Part shown: positions 51,787 through 60,377 of the stretch, one piece after another
How positions within the stretch are numbered: position 1 is the first letter of the stretch
How the letters are laid out: each line of letters starts with the position of its first letter
From: DASSUW01 sp963806395
Lineage (GTDB): Bacteria; Actinomycetota; Thermoleophilia; Solirubrobacterales; Solirubrobacteraceae
Direction of reading: 5' to 3'
Assembly (NCBI GenBank): GCA_963806395.1
Contig: CAWDYI010000009.1
Span: 1 to 64,000 of the forward strand
Length of the DNA stretch: 64,000 nucleotides
Position numbers and translations under genes: made by a program
Notes under the pieces: generated by a model
The model's input: only the letters and a program-made list of their open reading frames with translations
The model's database searches: none
What the model was told of the DNA's origin: nothing

Positions 51787-53562
51787 ATGTCGTCGCGAGC
51801 CCAGGTTGTTGCTCGGTCCAGGTCCATAGGTTCGCGTCGCCGCCTGCGGGCTTTCGCAGCGGTCTCGGTGATCGCGACGGGTGTCGCGCTCATGCTCGGT
51901 GCGGCAGGCGCATCGGCCGCGCCGGCGCCGCCTGACGTCATCTACACGACCGCGACCGACGGAACGACGTTCGCGACGCTCGATTCCCTGACCGGAGCCG
52001 GCACCCTCCTGGGTGCAACCGGACGCGCCCAAGGCTGGGCCGTGGCGATGGACACGGACGGCACGATGTGGACCACCGTCAACGGCTTCGGTGCGGCGCA
52101 GATCGCCACCGTGGACAAGGTGACCGGCCAGGCGACGCCGGTCGGCAGTCCGATCGGCGCCCAGATGATCGCGTTGGAGATCGCCCCTGACGGCACGATG
52201 TACGGGATCGGCTACCAGGACCGCCGCCTCTACCGCATCAACAAGGCCACGGGCGTCGGTGCGTTGATCGGCGCCGACACCGGCATCGCCGCGACGATGG
52301 ATCTCGCGTTCGACTGCACCGGTCGCCTCTGGGCCACCGCGATGGGCAACATGTGGACGGTCGACCCGGCGACCGGGAACGCGGTCGCGCGCCCGTCGAT
52401 CACTGGTGTCACCCAAGGCGCGGCCACGGTCATGGGTCTGATGGTCGATCGCTCGTGCCGGATGTACGTCACGACGTACACGAGTCCCAGCTCGATGTAC
52501 GAGATCGATCCTGCCACCGGCGCCGCCACGCTCATCGGTGTGACAGGCCTGGCCCGCCCGCACGGTGGGAGCGCCGGGCTCGTCGTCGACACGCAGGCAC
52601 CGGCCACGACCGACGACGTGCCGGCGACGGCCGCGGCGGCTCGCGTCACGGTGTCGCTGTCGGCGACCGACAACGACGGCTCGGGCGTGGACAAGACCTA
52701 CTACACGCTCGGTGCTGCACCTGCGGCGCCGTCGACCGCCAGCACGCCGTACGACCCGGGGAACAAGCCGGCGCTGAACGTCGGCGAGAAGCTGCGCTAC
52801 TTCTCGGTGGACGTCGCCGGAAACGCCGAAGCCGTGAAGACCTCACGCGCCCTGGCGAGCACTCCGCAGCCGCCCGCCCCCGTCCTCTGTGGCAAGGCCA
52901 TCGTCCTGACCGACGTCACGCTGCGTGGCCGTGTCGTGCGAATCGGTGGCGTCGTACGCGCGGAGCACGCCGGCCGGCCGGTCGCCATCACCGTAGGTGG
53001 ACGCGTGGTCGCGCGAACGAAGTCCGCCGCCGACGGCACGTTCAGCACGAAGGCCAAGCGGAGCGCGACCGGCAAGGCCGTGCGCTATCAGGCGTCGGTC
53101 GACGGCAAGCAGTCCGCGGCGTTGGCGGCCACGCGACGGCTCGTCATCGACAGCCAGACGTCGACCGCGCGGGGCCAGCGCATCCGCGGGCACCTGGTGA
53201 GTCGCGATCGTGGCGGACGCAAGCTCGCCGTCGACCGCCTCCTCGGCTGCTCCGGCGACAGGACGCGCCGCGCCCGGCTCGTTCGCACGGACGGCAACGG
53301 ACGGTTCGTCGTCTCGCTGCTCAAGCCCAGCACGAGCGAGAAGGTCGCCTACTACCGTCTTCGCACGGTCAGCGGTACGACGTCGTTCACGGTGCCGGTC
53401 GTGGTGCGCGCACAGGCCGCCGTGAGCGCGGTGCGACGGACGCACGCCGCACCTAGCGTCGCGAACAGGCAGCTGCCTGGGCCCGCCGTGCAGTTCGGCA
53501 CGGCAGGAGCCAAGCTGCGCGTGTGCGCTCTCCACCCGATGATGATGCGAGACGTTCGCTAG
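51787..53562 (+). CDS. secreted propeller protein with Ig-like tail
   Basis: A 591-residue exported protein with a signal peptide (AVSVIATGVALMLGAAGASA). Residues 40-265 are propeller-like repeats (TLDSLTGAGTLLGATGRAQG, YRINKATGVGALIGADTGIA, YEIDPATGAATLIGVTG). About 275-360 resemble an OmpL47/chitobiase-like Ig repeat (ATDNDGSGVDKTYYTLGAAP, KLRYFSVDVAGNAEAVKTSR), then two beta-sandwich modules, one with DGTFSTKAKR. The last residues (LRVCALHPMMMRDVR) look unlike a natural end, and a shifted frame may be correct there. It ends overlapping the TetR gene at a CTAG. The 284-base upstream gap 51503-51786 is without genes. Confidence 0.75.
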   Translation: MSSRAQVVARSRSIGSRRRLRAFAAVSVIATGVALMLGAAGASAAPAPPDVIYTTATDGTTFATLDSLTGAGTLLGATGRAQGWAVAMDTDGTMWTTVNGFGAAQIATVDKVTGQATPVGSPIGAQMIALEIAPDGTMYGIGYQDRRLYRINKATGVGALIGADTGIAATMDLAFDCTGRLWATAMGNMWTVDPATGNAVARPSITGVTQGAATVMGLMVDRSCRMYVTTYTSPSSMYEIDPATGAATLIGVTGLARPHGGSAGLVVDTQAPATTDDVPATAAAARVTVSLSATDNDGSGVDKTYYTLGAAPAAPSTASTPYDPGNKPALNVGEKLRYFSVDVAGNAEAVKTSRALASTPQPPAPVLCGKAIVLTDVTLRGRVVRIGGVVRAEHAGRPVAITVGGRVVARTKSAADGTFSTKAKRSATGKAVRYQASVDGKQSAALAATRRLVIDSQTSTARGQRIRGHLVSRDRGGRKLAVDRLLGCSGDRTRRARLVRTDGNGRFVVSLLKPSTSEKVAYYRLRTVSGTTSFTVPVVVRAQAAVSAVRRTHAAPSVANRQLPGPAVQFGTAGAKLRVCALHPMMMRDVR

Positions 53563-54143
53563 CTCGCCGTGCGGTGCGGGGCGAGGACGGCCTCGCCCTG
53601 CTCGCGCATCCAGTCGGCGAGGGTGCCCTCGCGATGGATCGCCCAGCCGATCATCGCGCCGTGGTAGGTGGTCTCGACGAGCTTTGCGAGCGCCGCGACG
53701 TCGGTGCCTGAGCGCAGTTCGCCCGCGGCGAGCGCGGCGCTCAGGTCGCGCGCGATGCGGGCGCGGACGGCTCGCGCTCCGCGGAGCGTCTCGGCGTGGA
53801 AGTCGGGATCGGCGAGGTCCAGTTGGAGCATCGCGACCGAGTTGGCCATGTGCTCGGGCGTGGCATCCGGGTCGACGGCGAGCACGAGCCCCTCGACGAC
53901 GCGCGCGAGCGGCGACGCGGCCGTCGAGCGGTCCAACGCGCCCACCCAGAGGTCGACGCCTCGCTTGTCGGCCGCGAGCAGGAGGTCGCGTTTGGTGCCG
54001 AACCGCTGGACGAGCGTCGCGGCCGACAGGCCGGCCTCGGCGGCCGCCGCCGCGAACGTCACGCGAGCCGGACCGACGCGGTGCGCGAGGGCGAGCACAG
54101 CGTCCAGGAGCGCCTCGTCGCTGATGGTCCGCGGGCGCGGCAT
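53559..54143 (-). CDS. TetR family regulator
   Basis: A 194-residue TetR protein. The DNA-binding helices are ISDEALLDAVLALAHRVGPA, FAAAAAEAGLSAATLVQRFG and TKRDLLLAADKRG; the C-terminal ligand domain follows. It overlaps the SDR gene stop (TGATG), so both are one operon controlled by the palindrome at 55073-55084. It probably senses the SDR substrate or product. Confidence 0.9.
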   Translation of the reverse strand: MPRPRTISDEALLDAVLALAHRVGPARVTFAAAAAEAGLSAATLVQRFGTKRDLLLAADKRGVDLWVGALDRSTAASPLARVVEGLVLAVDPDATPEHMANSVAMLQLDLADPDFHAETLRGARAVRARIARDLSAALAAGELRSGTDVAALAKLVETTYHGAMIGWAIHREGTLADWMREQGEAVLAPHRTAS

Positions 54144-55057
54144 CAGGCGGGGTCGGGCATTCCGCTGACCAGGGTGTGTCGACGCGCCTCGAGGTCGACG
54201 GCGCCCCAATCCGGTCTGGTGCCGTCGGTGTCCACCAGGTCGTAGACGCGCATCAGGTCCCACGAGCCGAGGCACTGGCCGGCGAACCGGTCCCGCTCGG
54301 GGTCGGCCGCCAGGGCGGCGATCCCGCGACCGAGCAGATGCGGCGTCTCGGAGTGGCTGAAGTAGGCGACTCGCTCGGCCGCCTCGCGCCACGTCTCCTC
54401 CGTGACGCCGAAGTAGTCGAGCATCGACTCTGACCGCAGCCACCCTGGCGTGACGGTCAAGGCCGTGACGCCGTGCGGCTGGAGCTCGTGCGCGAGCGCT
54501 TCGCCCATCCGGACGACCGCCGTCTTGACGAGGTCGTAGGGCATGTTCGCGCGATACGGCACGTCGCGCTTTCCGTCGCCCACCTCGACCACGAGGCCAC
54601 CCGTGCCCTCGAGCATCAGCGGGATCGCGAAGTGGCTCGTGATCAGGTGCGTCTCGACGCCGTTGCGCAGGACGCCGAGGGTCGCGTCGAGCGGGTGTTC
54701 CCACATCGCCTTGTCCCACTGGACGAACGGATCCCCGCCCCAGACGTCGTTGACCAGGATGTCGAGCCGCGCGTGGTCGCTGCGCATGCGTCCCACGAGC
54801 GCGCCGACGTCGTCCGCGTCGGCGTGGTCGCAGCGAACGGCGACGCCTTCGCCGCCGGCGGCCGTGACGAGCTCGGCCGTGTCCTCGATTGTCTCCGGGC
54901 GGTCCATCGGCGAGCGGCCGGCCCGTGTCGAGCGGCCGCTGCCGTAGACGGTGGCGCCGAGCGCTCCAAGTTCGATCGCGATGGCGCGGCCGCAGCCGCG
55001 CGTGGCGCCGGCGACGAGCGCGACCCTGCCCGCGAGCGGGTGATCATCGGTTGGCAT
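54143..55057 (-). CDS. short-chain dehydrogenase/reductase
   Basis: A 304-residue SDR: VALVAGATRGCGRAIAIELG (cofactor motif), DILVNDVWGGDPFVQWDKAM, the catalytic YDLVK (Tyr/Lys), and LTVTPGWLRSESMLDYFGVT. It is longer than the usual 250 and has an extended C-terminus with WDLMRVYDLVDTDGTRPDWG. Followed by a TetR regulator. Oxidises or reduces an alcohol/ketone with NAD(P); substrate unknown. Confidence 0.88.
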   Translation of the reverse strand: MPTDDHPLAGRVALVAGATRGCGRAIAIELGALGATVYGSGRSTRAGRSPMDRPETIEDTAELVTAAGGEGVAVRCDHADADDVGALVGRMRSDHARLDILVNDVWGGDPFVQWDKAMWEHPLDATLGVLRNGVETHLITSHFAIPLMLEGTGGLVVEVGDGKRDVPYRANMPYDLVKTAVVRMGEALAHELQPHGVTALTVTPGWLRSESMLDYFGVTEETWREAAERVAYFSHSETPHLLGRGIAALAADPERDRFAGQCLGSWDLMRVYDLVDTDGTRPDWGAVDLEARRHTLVSGMPDPA

Positions 55058-55072
55058 TCCTTCAGTATAAAC

Positions 55073-55084
55073 AAACGTGCGTTT
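55073..55084. promoter_or_regulatory. probable TetR operator
   Basis: AAACGTGCGTTT is an inverted repeat (AAACG-TG-CGTTT) in an AT-rich stretch, 15 bases upstream of the SDR start. It is well placed for repression of the SDR-TetR operon. Confidence 0.6.
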
Positions 55085-55101
55085 ACTAATGCCTCAGGCA
55101 G

Positions 55102-55992
55102 TCACCACGCGAAGTTCGCGCCGAGGTCGTGGATCACGTCGCGTTCGGACTCGGCGGTCCACAAGAGGACGATGTCGTGCAGCAGCGGCGGGTCGAACGA
55201 GCGCGTGCCGAGCCGCGGGTGAGCGTCGGGATCGAAGCCGGTGCGGCCGACGATCGTCTGGCCGCAGCCGCGGGCAGCGGCGCGGAGCATCGCGCCGGCG
55301 CCGTCCTCCAGCGACTGCACCTGCTGGATCTGGAGCTGTTCGGGCTGGCGGCCACCGGCCGCGGCGGCCAGCCAGTCATACACGTCACTCGAGGGCTCGC
55401 GCTGGAACATGACGAACTGGCGCCGGCCGAAGAGCTCGCGCGGGATCGTGCGGCGATGCGCCTCCGGGTGGTCGTCGCGCAGGACGGCGACGATCTCCTC
55501 GGCGTCGACGGTGAGCGAGCGGACCGGCGGGCCGTAGGGGAACCGACCCCAGCCGACGACGACGTCGACCTGGCCGGCGTGCAGCGCCGCCAGCGCGTCG
55601 CCCTGATGTTGGCGGACGATCCGCAGCTCGACGTCCGGCCGCATCTGCGCGAACGCGCGCAGCCGGGCCATCGTCCGCCCGGGCAGGTCGAGGTCGGCCG
55701 CGACGCGCAGCGTCGTCGGCTCGCCGGACCCCGCGCGCTGGGCGGCGAGCTCGGCCCGCTGCGCCGCCTGGACGGCCTCGCGCGCCCCGGGCAGGAACGC
55801 CTCGCCGGCGCGCGTGAGGTCGACGCGCCGCGCATCGCGGGCGAACAGCTCGACGCCGAGCTGGGTCTCCAGCCTGCGGATCTGCTGGGACAGCGCGGGC
55901 TGCGCGAGGTCCAGCCGCGCCGCCGCTCGGCCGAAGTGGCGCTCGTCCGCGACCGCGAGGAACGACGCGAGCAGACGGAGATCGAATGGCAC
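55102..55992 (-). CDS. LysR family regulator
   Basis: A 296-residue LysR protein. The winged helix is RLLASFLAVADERHFGRAAA with LDLAQPALSQQIRRLETQLG, followed by the linker helix (FLPGAREAVQAAQRAELAAQ) and a periplasmic-binding-protein-like effector domain (LRIVRQHQGDALAALHAGQV, DVVVGWGRFPYGPPVRSLTV). It is divergent from a VOC-family gene, with a LysR-type box between. Likely regulates it. Confidence 0.92.
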   Translation of the reverse strand: MPFDLRLLASFLAVADERHFGRAAARLDLAQPALSQQIRRLETQLGVELFARDARRVDLTRAGEAFLPGAREAVQAAQRAELAAQRAGSGEPTTLRVAADLDLPGRTMARLRAFAQMRPDVELRIVRQHQGDALAALHAGQVDVVVGWGRFPYGPPVRSLTVDAEEIVAVLRDDHPEAHRRTIPRELFGRRQFVMFQREPSSDVYDWLAAAAGGRQPEQLQIQQVQSLEDGAGAMLRAAARGCGQTIVGRTGFDPDAHPRLGTRSFDPPLLHDIVLLWTAESERDVIHDLGANFAW

Positions 55993-56010
55993 GCCGCCGG
56001 ACGCTACCAG

Positions 56011-56035
56011 CGATCATGCACGAAATGCATGATCG
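56011..56035. promoter_or_regulatory. LysR-type operator in a divergent promoter
   Basis: CGATCATGCA (56011-56020) and TGCATGATCG (56026-56035) are perfect 10-bp arms around a 5-base spacer. It lies between the divergent LysR and VOC genes, as expected of the regulator-binding site. Confidence 0.85.
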
Positions 56036-56118
56036 GCCGGTGAGCTCGTCTTGGACGAACGGCGCTCCGCCGTGCAGCATGCGTCGTGCCGCATCGATCC
56101 CACCGAAAGGACCTCCCC

Positions 56119-56544
56119 ATGCGCTCCCTGTTCATCAACCTCCCCGTCGCCGACACGTCCGCGTCCAAGGCCTTCTACGCGGCCCTCGGCTTCGCCCACA
56201 ACCCGGACTTCTCCGACGACGCCACGACGTGCATCGTCATCTCCGAGAACCTCTACGTGATGGCCATGGAGCGTGCGCGCTTCCAGGGCTTCATCGAGGG
56301 CGAGATCGCGCCGGCCGGCACGGTCGAGGTGCTCAACGCCCTGTCGTGCGACAGCCGCGAGGAGGTCGATCAGCTCGTGACGAAGGCGCTGGACGCGGGC
56401 GGCCGCCCGTGGAAGCCGACGAACGACCTCGGCCAGATGTACGGCGGCTCGTTCCAGGACCCCGACGGCCACGTCTGGGAGGTCATGTGGATGGACCCGG
56501 CCGCGCTCACGGACGGCGCCACGGAGCAGACCGCCACGGCCTGA
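56119..56544 (+). CDS. VOC/glyoxalase superfamily protein
   Basis: A 141-residue VOC protein: SLFINLPVADTSASKAFYAA with LGFAHNPDFSDDATTCIVIS, then GGSFQDPDGHVWEVMWMDPA, the usual second half with a metal-site Glu in HVWEVMW. The first ligand His is missing (usual position at NLPV). It resembles 3-demethylubiquinone-like or lactoylglutathione-lyase-like stand-alone VOC proteins. ATG 56119. Under control of the divergent LysR gene. Confidence 0.85.
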   Translation: MRSLFINLPVADTSASKAFYAALGFAHNPDFSDDATTCIVISENLYVMAMERARFQGFIEGEIAPAGTVEVLNALSCDSREEVDQLVTKALDAGGRPWKPTNDLGQMYGGSFQDPDGHVWEVMWMDPAALTDGATEQTATA

Positions 56545-56556
56545 CCGTCGAGAGTC

Positions 56557-57939
56557 TTAGTTGCGCTCGGCCGCGGCCGCGGCGAGCAACTCGTGCCGGG
56601 GCGCCAGCTTGACCCGCGGGCGCTGCGTGTCGCGCCCGCGCGCGCGCTCGCGGCCGTCGATCGCGGCCCAGCCCGCGACCGTCACCAGGTTGGGCTGGCG
56701 CTCGGCGAGCAGCGTGTCGATCGCTTCGCGGCCAGGCTCGGGCGGCTCGGGAAGCGTGTCCGCACGGAGATCGTCCACCAGGCAGGCCACGGTCTCGGCG
56801 GCATCACGCTTGTTGGTGCCGAGGATCCCGGTCGGTCCGCGCTTGATCCAGCCGACGGCGTAGACGCCCGGGAGGCGCTCGCCGTCGGGTCCGAGCACCC
56901 GCCCGCGGTCGTTCGGGAGCACGAAGTGGTGCTCGTCGAACGGGACGTGGGGCAGCGGCACCGCCTGGTAGCCGACCGACCGCAGGACGAGCCCACACTC
57001 GATCGTCTCGGTGCCTTCGTCCAGCGTCCGGGCCCGCAGGGCACCGTCGTCCGTCCGCACGATCGCGTTCGGGCGGACGTCCACGGCCTCGACCGTCGCG
57101 CCGCCGCGGATCGCCACGGGCGAGCGCAAGAAGCGCAGCACGATCCGGCGGCGGGCGTCCGTGCGGGGCGGCCGGGCGGCGAACTCGCGCAGCAGCTCGA
57201 GGTTCTTGCGAGCCGTGAACGTGCCCTCCTCGTCCAGCCAACGGCGCGACTCCGGATCGAGCTCGACGTCATCGACGCGGATGTCGACGTCCGGCAGGTG
57301 GCCGAGCTCGCGCAACTCGGCGCTCGTGAACGCCGCCTGCGCCGGGCCGCGCCGGCCGATGACGACGACCTCCTCGATGCGGCTCTCCCGCAGCGCCGCG
57401 AGGGCGTGGTCGGCGATGTCGGTGCGCTCCAGGTCGGAGGCGCCGAGCGCGAGGATTCGCGCGACGTCGGCCGCGACGTTGCCGTTGCCGATCACCACCG
57501 CGCGCTTCACCGACAGGTCGAACTCGAGCTCGCAGTAGTCCGGGTGGCCGTTGTACCAGGCCACGAACTCCGTCGCCGCCCAGCTGCCCGGCAGCTCCTC
57601 CCCCGGCACTCCGAGCGACTTGTCCGTCTGGGCGCCGGTGGCGTAGATCACCGCCGTGTAGTGGCGCATCAGGTCGACGTGCGAGATGTCGACGCCAAGC
57701 TCGACGTTGCCAAGGAAGCGGCAGCCGCGCTTGAACGTCTGCCGTTCGAACGTCGCGTCCAGGCGCTTGATCTCCTGATGGTCAGGCGCCACGCCGCCGC
57801 GCAGCAGTCCCCACGGCGTCGGGAGCCGCTCGAACAGGTCGATCTCGGCGTCACCGCGGGCCCTCAGCAGTTCAGCGGCGGCGAAGGCCCCGGCTGGGCC
57901 GGCCCCGACGATCGCCACTCGCGGTCGCGTGGTGGCCAT
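56557..57939 (-). CDS. fprA: ferredoxin-NADP reductase, FprA type
   Basis: A 460-residue flavoenzyme of the adrenodoxin-reductase type. The FAD motif is VAIVGAGPAGAFAAAELLRA, the NADPH motif VVIGNGNVAADVARILALGA; the signatures LPTPWGLLRGGVAPDHQEIK, VIYATGAQTDKSLGVPGEEL and GVYAVGWIKRGPTGILGTNK are those of mycobacterial FprA. ATG 57939 overlaps the ferredoxin stop, so both are coupled. It passes electrons from NADPH to the ferredoxin for monooxygenases or biosynthesis. Confidence 0.95.
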   Translation of the reverse strand: MATTRPRVAIVGAGPAGAFAAAELLRARGDAEIDLFERLPTPWGLLRGGVAPDHQEIKRLDATFERQTFKRGCRFLGNVELGVDISHVDLMRHYTAVIYATGAQTDKSLGVPGEELPGSWAATEFVAWYNGHPDYCELEFDLSVKRAVVIGNGNVAADVARILALGASDLERTDIADHALAALRESRIEEVVVIGRRGPAQAAFTSAELRELGHLPDVDIRVDDVELDPESRRWLDEEGTFTARKNLELLREFAARPPRTDARRRIVLRFLRSPVAIRGGATVEAVDVRPNAIVRTDDGALRARTLDEGTETIECGLVLRSVGYQAVPLPHVPFDEHHFVLPNDRGRVLGPDGERLPGVYAVGWIKRGPTGILGTNKRDAAETVACLVDDLRADTLPEPPEPGREAIDTLLAERQPNLVTVAGWAAIDGRERARGRDTQRPRVKLAPRHELLAAAAAERN

Positions 57940-58223
57940 CAGGCGGCCGTGCGCTCGACACTGGTGCCGCCGGCCACGAAGAACTCGGCGTTGAGCTCCA
58001 ACGCGTACTCGTACTTCTCGGGAAGCTCGGGCTCGGCGAAGATCGCGTCGATCGGACACGCTTCCACGCAGGCGTCGCAATCGATGCACTCCTGGGGATC
58101 GATGTAGAGCTGCTCCGCGGTCTCGAAGTCCGGGTCCCCGGGCTTCGGATGGATGCAGTCGACAGGACAGACCTCGATGCACGAGTCATCCTTGATGCAG
58201 CTGCCCACGATCACGTACGTCAT
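57939..58223 (-). CDS. fdxA: 7Fe ferredoxin
   Basis: A 94-residue ferredoxin: SCIKDDSCIEVCPVDCIHPK holds Cys 9, 15, 19 and 23, and CIDCDACVEACPIDAIFAEP holds Cys 46, 49, 52 and 56. The second Cys of the first cluster motif is replaced by Asp, so that side should carry a 3Fe-4S cluster, the other a 4Fe-4S cluster, as in actinobacterial FdxA. ATG 58223. Its stop overlaps the FprA start. Confidence 0.95.
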   Translation of the reverse strand: MTYVIVGSCIKDDSCIEVCPVDCIHPKPGDPDFETAEQLYIDPQECIDCDACVEACPIDAIFAEPELPEKYEYALELNAEFFVAGGTSVERTAA

Positions 58224-58260
58224 GCCCGGAGGATACAAACCTTCGAAACCCGGGCGGATT

Positions 58261-58732
58261 TCAGGAGATACGACGAGCGACGGCCCAGAGCGCCTCGCAC
58301 TCCTCGACGAGCACGCCGCCCGTGATGGTCAGCCGCCGTTCGCCGAGCAGGTTCAGAGCGGGAGCGTCGATCACGATCTCGTCCATCACGTCGGGGCGTC
58401 GCGCCTTGAGCTGCGCCATTCCGACACCGAAGGGACGGCGTCCATTCGGGCCGTCCACGCTGCTGAGAAGCACATCGCGCACGGCTCGCAGGTCGAGACG
58501 AGGCAGTGGCCGCGCAGATCGCGGCCGGCCGCCGCCGCGGCGCGCCGAACGGCAGGCAGCTCGGCGTGGCTCGTGAGGTCGTCGTCCGCCTGCACCTGGT
58601 CATGTGCGCGCGCCACCACGTCGCCGGACGAGGCAACCACGACGGCGCCGAAGGGCAGCTCGCCGCCCTCGGCGGCCAAACGGCCTGGCCGATCGCCTCC
58701 CGCATCGCCGTGTGCAGAGCGTTACTGTCCAT
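58261..58732 (-). pseudogene. cytidine/guanine deaminase-type gene with two frame shifts
   Basis: From ATG 58732: MDSNALHTAMREAIGQAV, then after a one-base shift near 58682 LAAEGGELPFGAVVVASSGD with the zinc motif SHAEL and CEPCAMCFSAAW, then after another near 58435 FGVGMAQLKARRPDVMDEIV with LLGERRLTITGGVLVEECEA to the stop at 58261. Repaired, it is a nucleoside-type deaminase of about 155 residues with intact zinc ligands. It is broken by indels, real or from sequencing. Next gene on this strand is the ferredoxin. Confidence 0.75.
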
Positions 58733-58797
58733 GTCAGGCTTCGCGAAGATCGTTTCAGACTGACTCGGACACAGAGCTTCGGAGCAAGGAGAACGCG

Positions 58798-59313
58798 ATG
58801 AGCGACAACACCGAGACCGCCATCCTCGCGGGAGGCTGCTTCTGGGGCGTCGAGGAGCTGCTGCGCCACCGCGATGGAGTCATCTCGACCAGGGTCGGAT
58901 ACACCGGTGGGGAGAACGACAACCCGACCTACGGCAACCATCCTGGTCACGCCGAGGCAGTCGAGATCGTCTTCGACCCCGAGCGCATCTCCTACCGAGA
59001 CATCCTCGAGTTCTTCTTCCAGATCCACGACCCGACGACCAAGGACCGCCAGGGCAACGACATCGGCTCCAGCTACCGCTCGGAGATCTTCTACACCAGC
59101 GACGAGCAGCGCCAGGTCGCCGAGGACACGATCGCCGACGTCGACGCCTCAGGCCTGTGGCCCGGCAAAGCGGTGACCGAGATCAGCGAGGCCGTCCCCT
59201 TCTGGCAGGCCGAGGCCGAGCACCAGGACTACCTCCAGCGCTACCCGAACGGCTACACCTGCCACTTCCCGCGGCCGGGCTGGAAGCTGCCACACCGCGA
59301 GACCGCCGCCTGA
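58798..59313 (+). CDS. msrA: peptide methionine sulfoxide reductase A
   Basis: A 171-residue MsrA: the catalytic motif GGCFWGVEELL has Cys14, and YTGGENDNPTYGNHPGHAEA, DPTTKDRQGNDIGSSYRSEI and HQDYLQRYPNGYTCHFPRPG are all family signatures. The last motif carries a C-terminal Cys that may resolve the disulfide. An AAGGAG site precedes ATG 58798. Repairs oxidised methionine in the cytosol; no MsrB is next to it. Confidence 0.95.
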   Translation: MSDNTETAILAGGCFWGVEELLRHRDGVISTRVGYTGGENDNPTYGNHPGHAEAVEIVFDPERISYRDILEFFFQIHDPTTKDRQGNDIGSSYRSEIFYTSDEQRQVAEDTIADVDASGLWPGKAVTEISEAVPFWQAEAEHQDYLQRYPNGYTCHFPRPGWKLPHRETAA

Positions 59314-59408
59314 CGCGGCGCTTTCGACGAACAGCGGGGGCGGCGGCGTGAGACAACCCTCACCGGTGGCTCACGACCAGCTCACCGCCCGCGGCGACAA
59401 CACCCGGC

Positions 59409-59968
59409 ATGCGCCTCCGCCATGCCGCCGCCGTCGCCGCCGTTGTCACTTGCGTGCTCGCCACCGCTCCCGCCGGCGGGGCCGCCGATGACCGGCACTG
59501 GCCCAAGCGTGCCGGGACCCGCGAGCGATGGAACGGACGTACGAGCAGGCGGGACAGCGGTTCGGCGTGGACCCGCGACTGCTGGCGGCGATCGGGCTCA
59601 GCGAGTCACGCCACGGCCGGGCGCGGCTGCCGGGCGTGTTCTCCGGGATCAACTTCGCAGGCTGCTGCGCCGGACCGGCTCAGCTGTGCGTCGTGCACTC
59701 GTGCGGCCGTGTCTGGCAGCACTACCGCGTCGACGGGGACGGCGACGGCCGCCGCCGCGTCTACGACCGCCAGGACGCGTTCACGACCGCCGCCCGCTAC
59801 GTCGTCGCGCTCGAGCGGATGATCCACTCCACCCGGAAACGCCTGCTGCTCGCGGCCTACAACGCCGGCCCAGGGCACGTGCGCCGCTACGGCGGGATCC
59901 CACCGTTCCGCGAGACCCGCGACTACGTGCGGCGTGGCTCGCAGCTCATCAAGCGGCTGCCGCGATGA
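59409..59968 (+). pseudogene. secreted lytic transglycosylase-like gene, frameshifted after the signal peptide
   Basis: ATG 59409 gives a signal peptide (AAVAAVVTCVLATAPAGGAA). Near 59520 the frame is lost; in the next frame, from about 59528, it continues with ERTYEQAGQRFGVDPRLLAA, catalytic Glu in IGLSESRHGRARL, INFAGCCAGPAQLCVVHSCG and LAAYNAGPGHVRRYGGIPP, the soluble-lytic-transglycosylase (SLT) fold. The segment 59528-59968 alone could be translated as a cytosolic protein, which makes no sense for the enzyme; one base is probably missing. Cleaves peptidoglycan outside the cell. Confidence 0.75.
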
Positions 59969-60068
59969 CCCGGTGGTCGGCCGGCCGTACGCAGCGGAAG
60001 CCGACGTGACCGCCCGGCGGTGTAGCTCTGCTCGCCGCACATCCTCCGAACGGGTGATCCGCCGGGCT

Positions 60069-60290
60069 CTAGATCGGCGCGAGCGCGTCGAACCGCACCG
60101 CCGCTCGCGCCAAGCCCACGCGATCGCCGAGTCGCGTCGCAAGACCGTCATCGACGACCACGCGAAGCGCCTCGCGCACGCGCGGAACGTCAGCGAGCTG
60201 TGCGGCCAGTTCGTCGATGCCGATCAGGCGCGGGTGCGCATCGAATAGCGCTCTGAGGACTGCTCGTTGGGCGGAATCCGGGTCGGTCAT
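60069..60290 (-). CDS. small winged-helix protein
   Basis: A 73-residue protein: QRAVLRALFDAHPRLIGIDE, LAAQLADVPRVREALRVVVD and LATRLGDRVGLARAAVRFDA. The helix-turn-helix-wing outline is that of the small DNA-binding proteins of this group, though it could also bind protein. ATG 60290. A palindrome lies 14 bases upstream, so it may be autoregulated. Confidence 0.65.
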   Translation of the reverse strand: MTDPDSAQRAVLRALFDAHPRLIGIDELAAQLADVPRVREALRVVVDDGLATRLGDRVGLARAAVRFDALAPI

Positions 60291-60303
60291 GACGGGAGCA
60301 TAT

Positions 60304-60319
60304 ACGAACATGTGTTCGT
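60304..60319. promoter_or_regulatory. inverted repeat upstream of the small wHTH gene
   Basis: ACGAACA-TG-TGTTCGT: perfect 7-bp arms around two bases, between the divergent wHTH gene (start 60290) and the CHASE3 remnant (start 60378). Confidence 0.6.
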
Positions 60320-60377
60320 GCACAGGTCCGCCCCGGCGCTCAAGCCGGCTGTTCGGGGGTACAGGGCTGTGGCGGGT

